Assembly (NCBI RefSeq): GCF_007829525.1
Contig: NZ_VLJP01000056.1
Coordinates: 18,767-82,766 of the forward strand
DNA length: 64,000 bases
Reading direction: 5' to 3'
DNA from: Mesorhizobium sp. J18
Lineage (GTDB): Bacteria; Pseudomonadota; Alphaproteobacteria; Rhizobiales; Rhizobiaceae
A program made the position numbers and the translations under genes. The number at the start of each line of letters is the position of its first letter. Position 1 is the first letter of the stretch. This document shows positions 63,792 through 64,000 of the stretch, in pieces. Below the pieces are notes generated by a model. It made no database searches. It was not told the DNA's origin and was given only the letters and a program-made list of their open reading frames with translations.

Positions 63792-64000
63792 CGGTCGTGA
63801 AAGGCGGCGCCGTGCCTATCGCAAGGGCCATCGCGGCGAATGGCTTGCAGCCCTTGCGCTGATGGTCAAGGGATATCGCATCGTTGCTCGCCGCTACCGT
63901 ACGAAACTGGGCGAGATCGACCTGATCGCCCGCCGTGGCGATCTTATCGTCATTGTCGAAGTAAAAGTGCGGCCGACACTTGCCTCAGCCATGGAGGCGG
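63781..64000 (+). CDS. yraN: YraN/UPF0102 nuclease-fold protein (3' end cut by window edge)
   Basis: The first 73 residues are visible. [20 protein letters not shown] is followed by [20 protein letters not shown], in which Glu, Asp and the E-V-K pair are the PD-(D/E)xK nuclease-like motif of the UPF0102 family. Function is unproven; a Holliday-junction resolvase-like role has been proposed. It overlaps rsmI by 11 bases, the common neighbour. Confidence 0.9.
   Translation, partial: MALDGRERRRRAYRKGHRGEWLAALALMVKGYRIVARRYRTKLGEIDLIARRGDLIVIVEVKVRPTLASAMEA

Noticed and set aside
1..64000. Mobile elements, CRISPR arrays, toxin-antitoxin or defence systems
   Set aside because: No transposase, integrase, phage gene, regularly spaced repeat or recognisable defence gene is seen; the gene content is core metabolism and maintenance.

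Overview
The window is 64 kb of dense, high-GC bacterial chromosome. Gene content and order point to an alphaproteobacterium of the order Rhizobiales (Hyphomicrobiales), most like the Phyllobacteriaceae/Brucellaceae/Rhizobiaceae group. The pointers are the runs murJ-trpS and lptC-lptA-lptB-rpoN-hpf-ptsN, the ActS/ActR pair beside hrpB, the malic enzyme-phosphotransacetylase fusion beside an olsB-type acyltransferase, and the families MmcB, DUF1236, DUF1150 and DUF2244. The genus cannot be fixed from the sequence alone. There are no rRNA or tRNA genes, insertion sequences, prophage genes or CRISPR arrays.

Left part (1-12.6 kb): a nearly complete carbon-phosphorus lyase locus for growth on phosphonates. 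On the minus strand run phnG-H-I-J-K-L and a hexapeptide acyltransferase, then phnC-D-E-E (importer), then a DUF1045 protein and phnM (cut by the window edge). The repressor gene phnF is divergent from phnG. The phnF/phnG gap carries a perfect inverted repeat, two interlocked promoters and a Pho-box-like sequence. Further Pho-box-like sequences precede phnC and the DUF1045 gene. A DUF1236 gene sits inside the locus in the opposite orientation.

12.7-18.8 kb (plus): an YnjBCD-type ABC importer of unknown substrate, then the helicase hrpB. 18.8-23.8 kb: the ActS/ActR redox two-component system, MmcB, a CueR-type regulator, an L,D-transpeptidase lipoprotein, an Nfu-type Fe-S scaffold and a universal stress protein. 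23.9-36.6 kb: trpS, murJ, glnD, an ExsH-like secreted beta-glucanase placed between glnD and mutS, mutS and malic enzyme. 36.6-44 kb (minus): olsB with a Pho-box-like promoter, a quinone oxidoreductase-like gene, lspA, two RNA methyltransferases, an ornithine cyclodeaminase relative, a LapA-domain protein, ihfB and sppA. 44.3-49.4 kb (plus): LPS export, sigma-54, hibernation factor and PTS-Ntr. 49.4-60 kb: small heat-shock operon with a probable RNA thermometer, nucleoside hydrolase and ribokinase, an Ada-type methyltransferase, nth, membrane proteins, a PfkB kinase, and the hrcA-grpE heat-shock pair. 60-64 kb (plus): rph, a VOC protein, rdgB, hemW, rsmI and the start of yraN.

Two themes link the regions. 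The first is phosphate limitation: the phn locus and ornithine-lipid synthesis share Pho-box-like sites. The second is heat shock: hsp20 and hrcA both have RpoH-like promoters. I did not find a convincing wholly new system. The most interesting signals are regulatory: interlocked phnF/phnG promoters, stem-loops on both sides of phnD, an SD-sequestering hairpin before a TTG-started ribokinase gene, and a ROSE-like leader.
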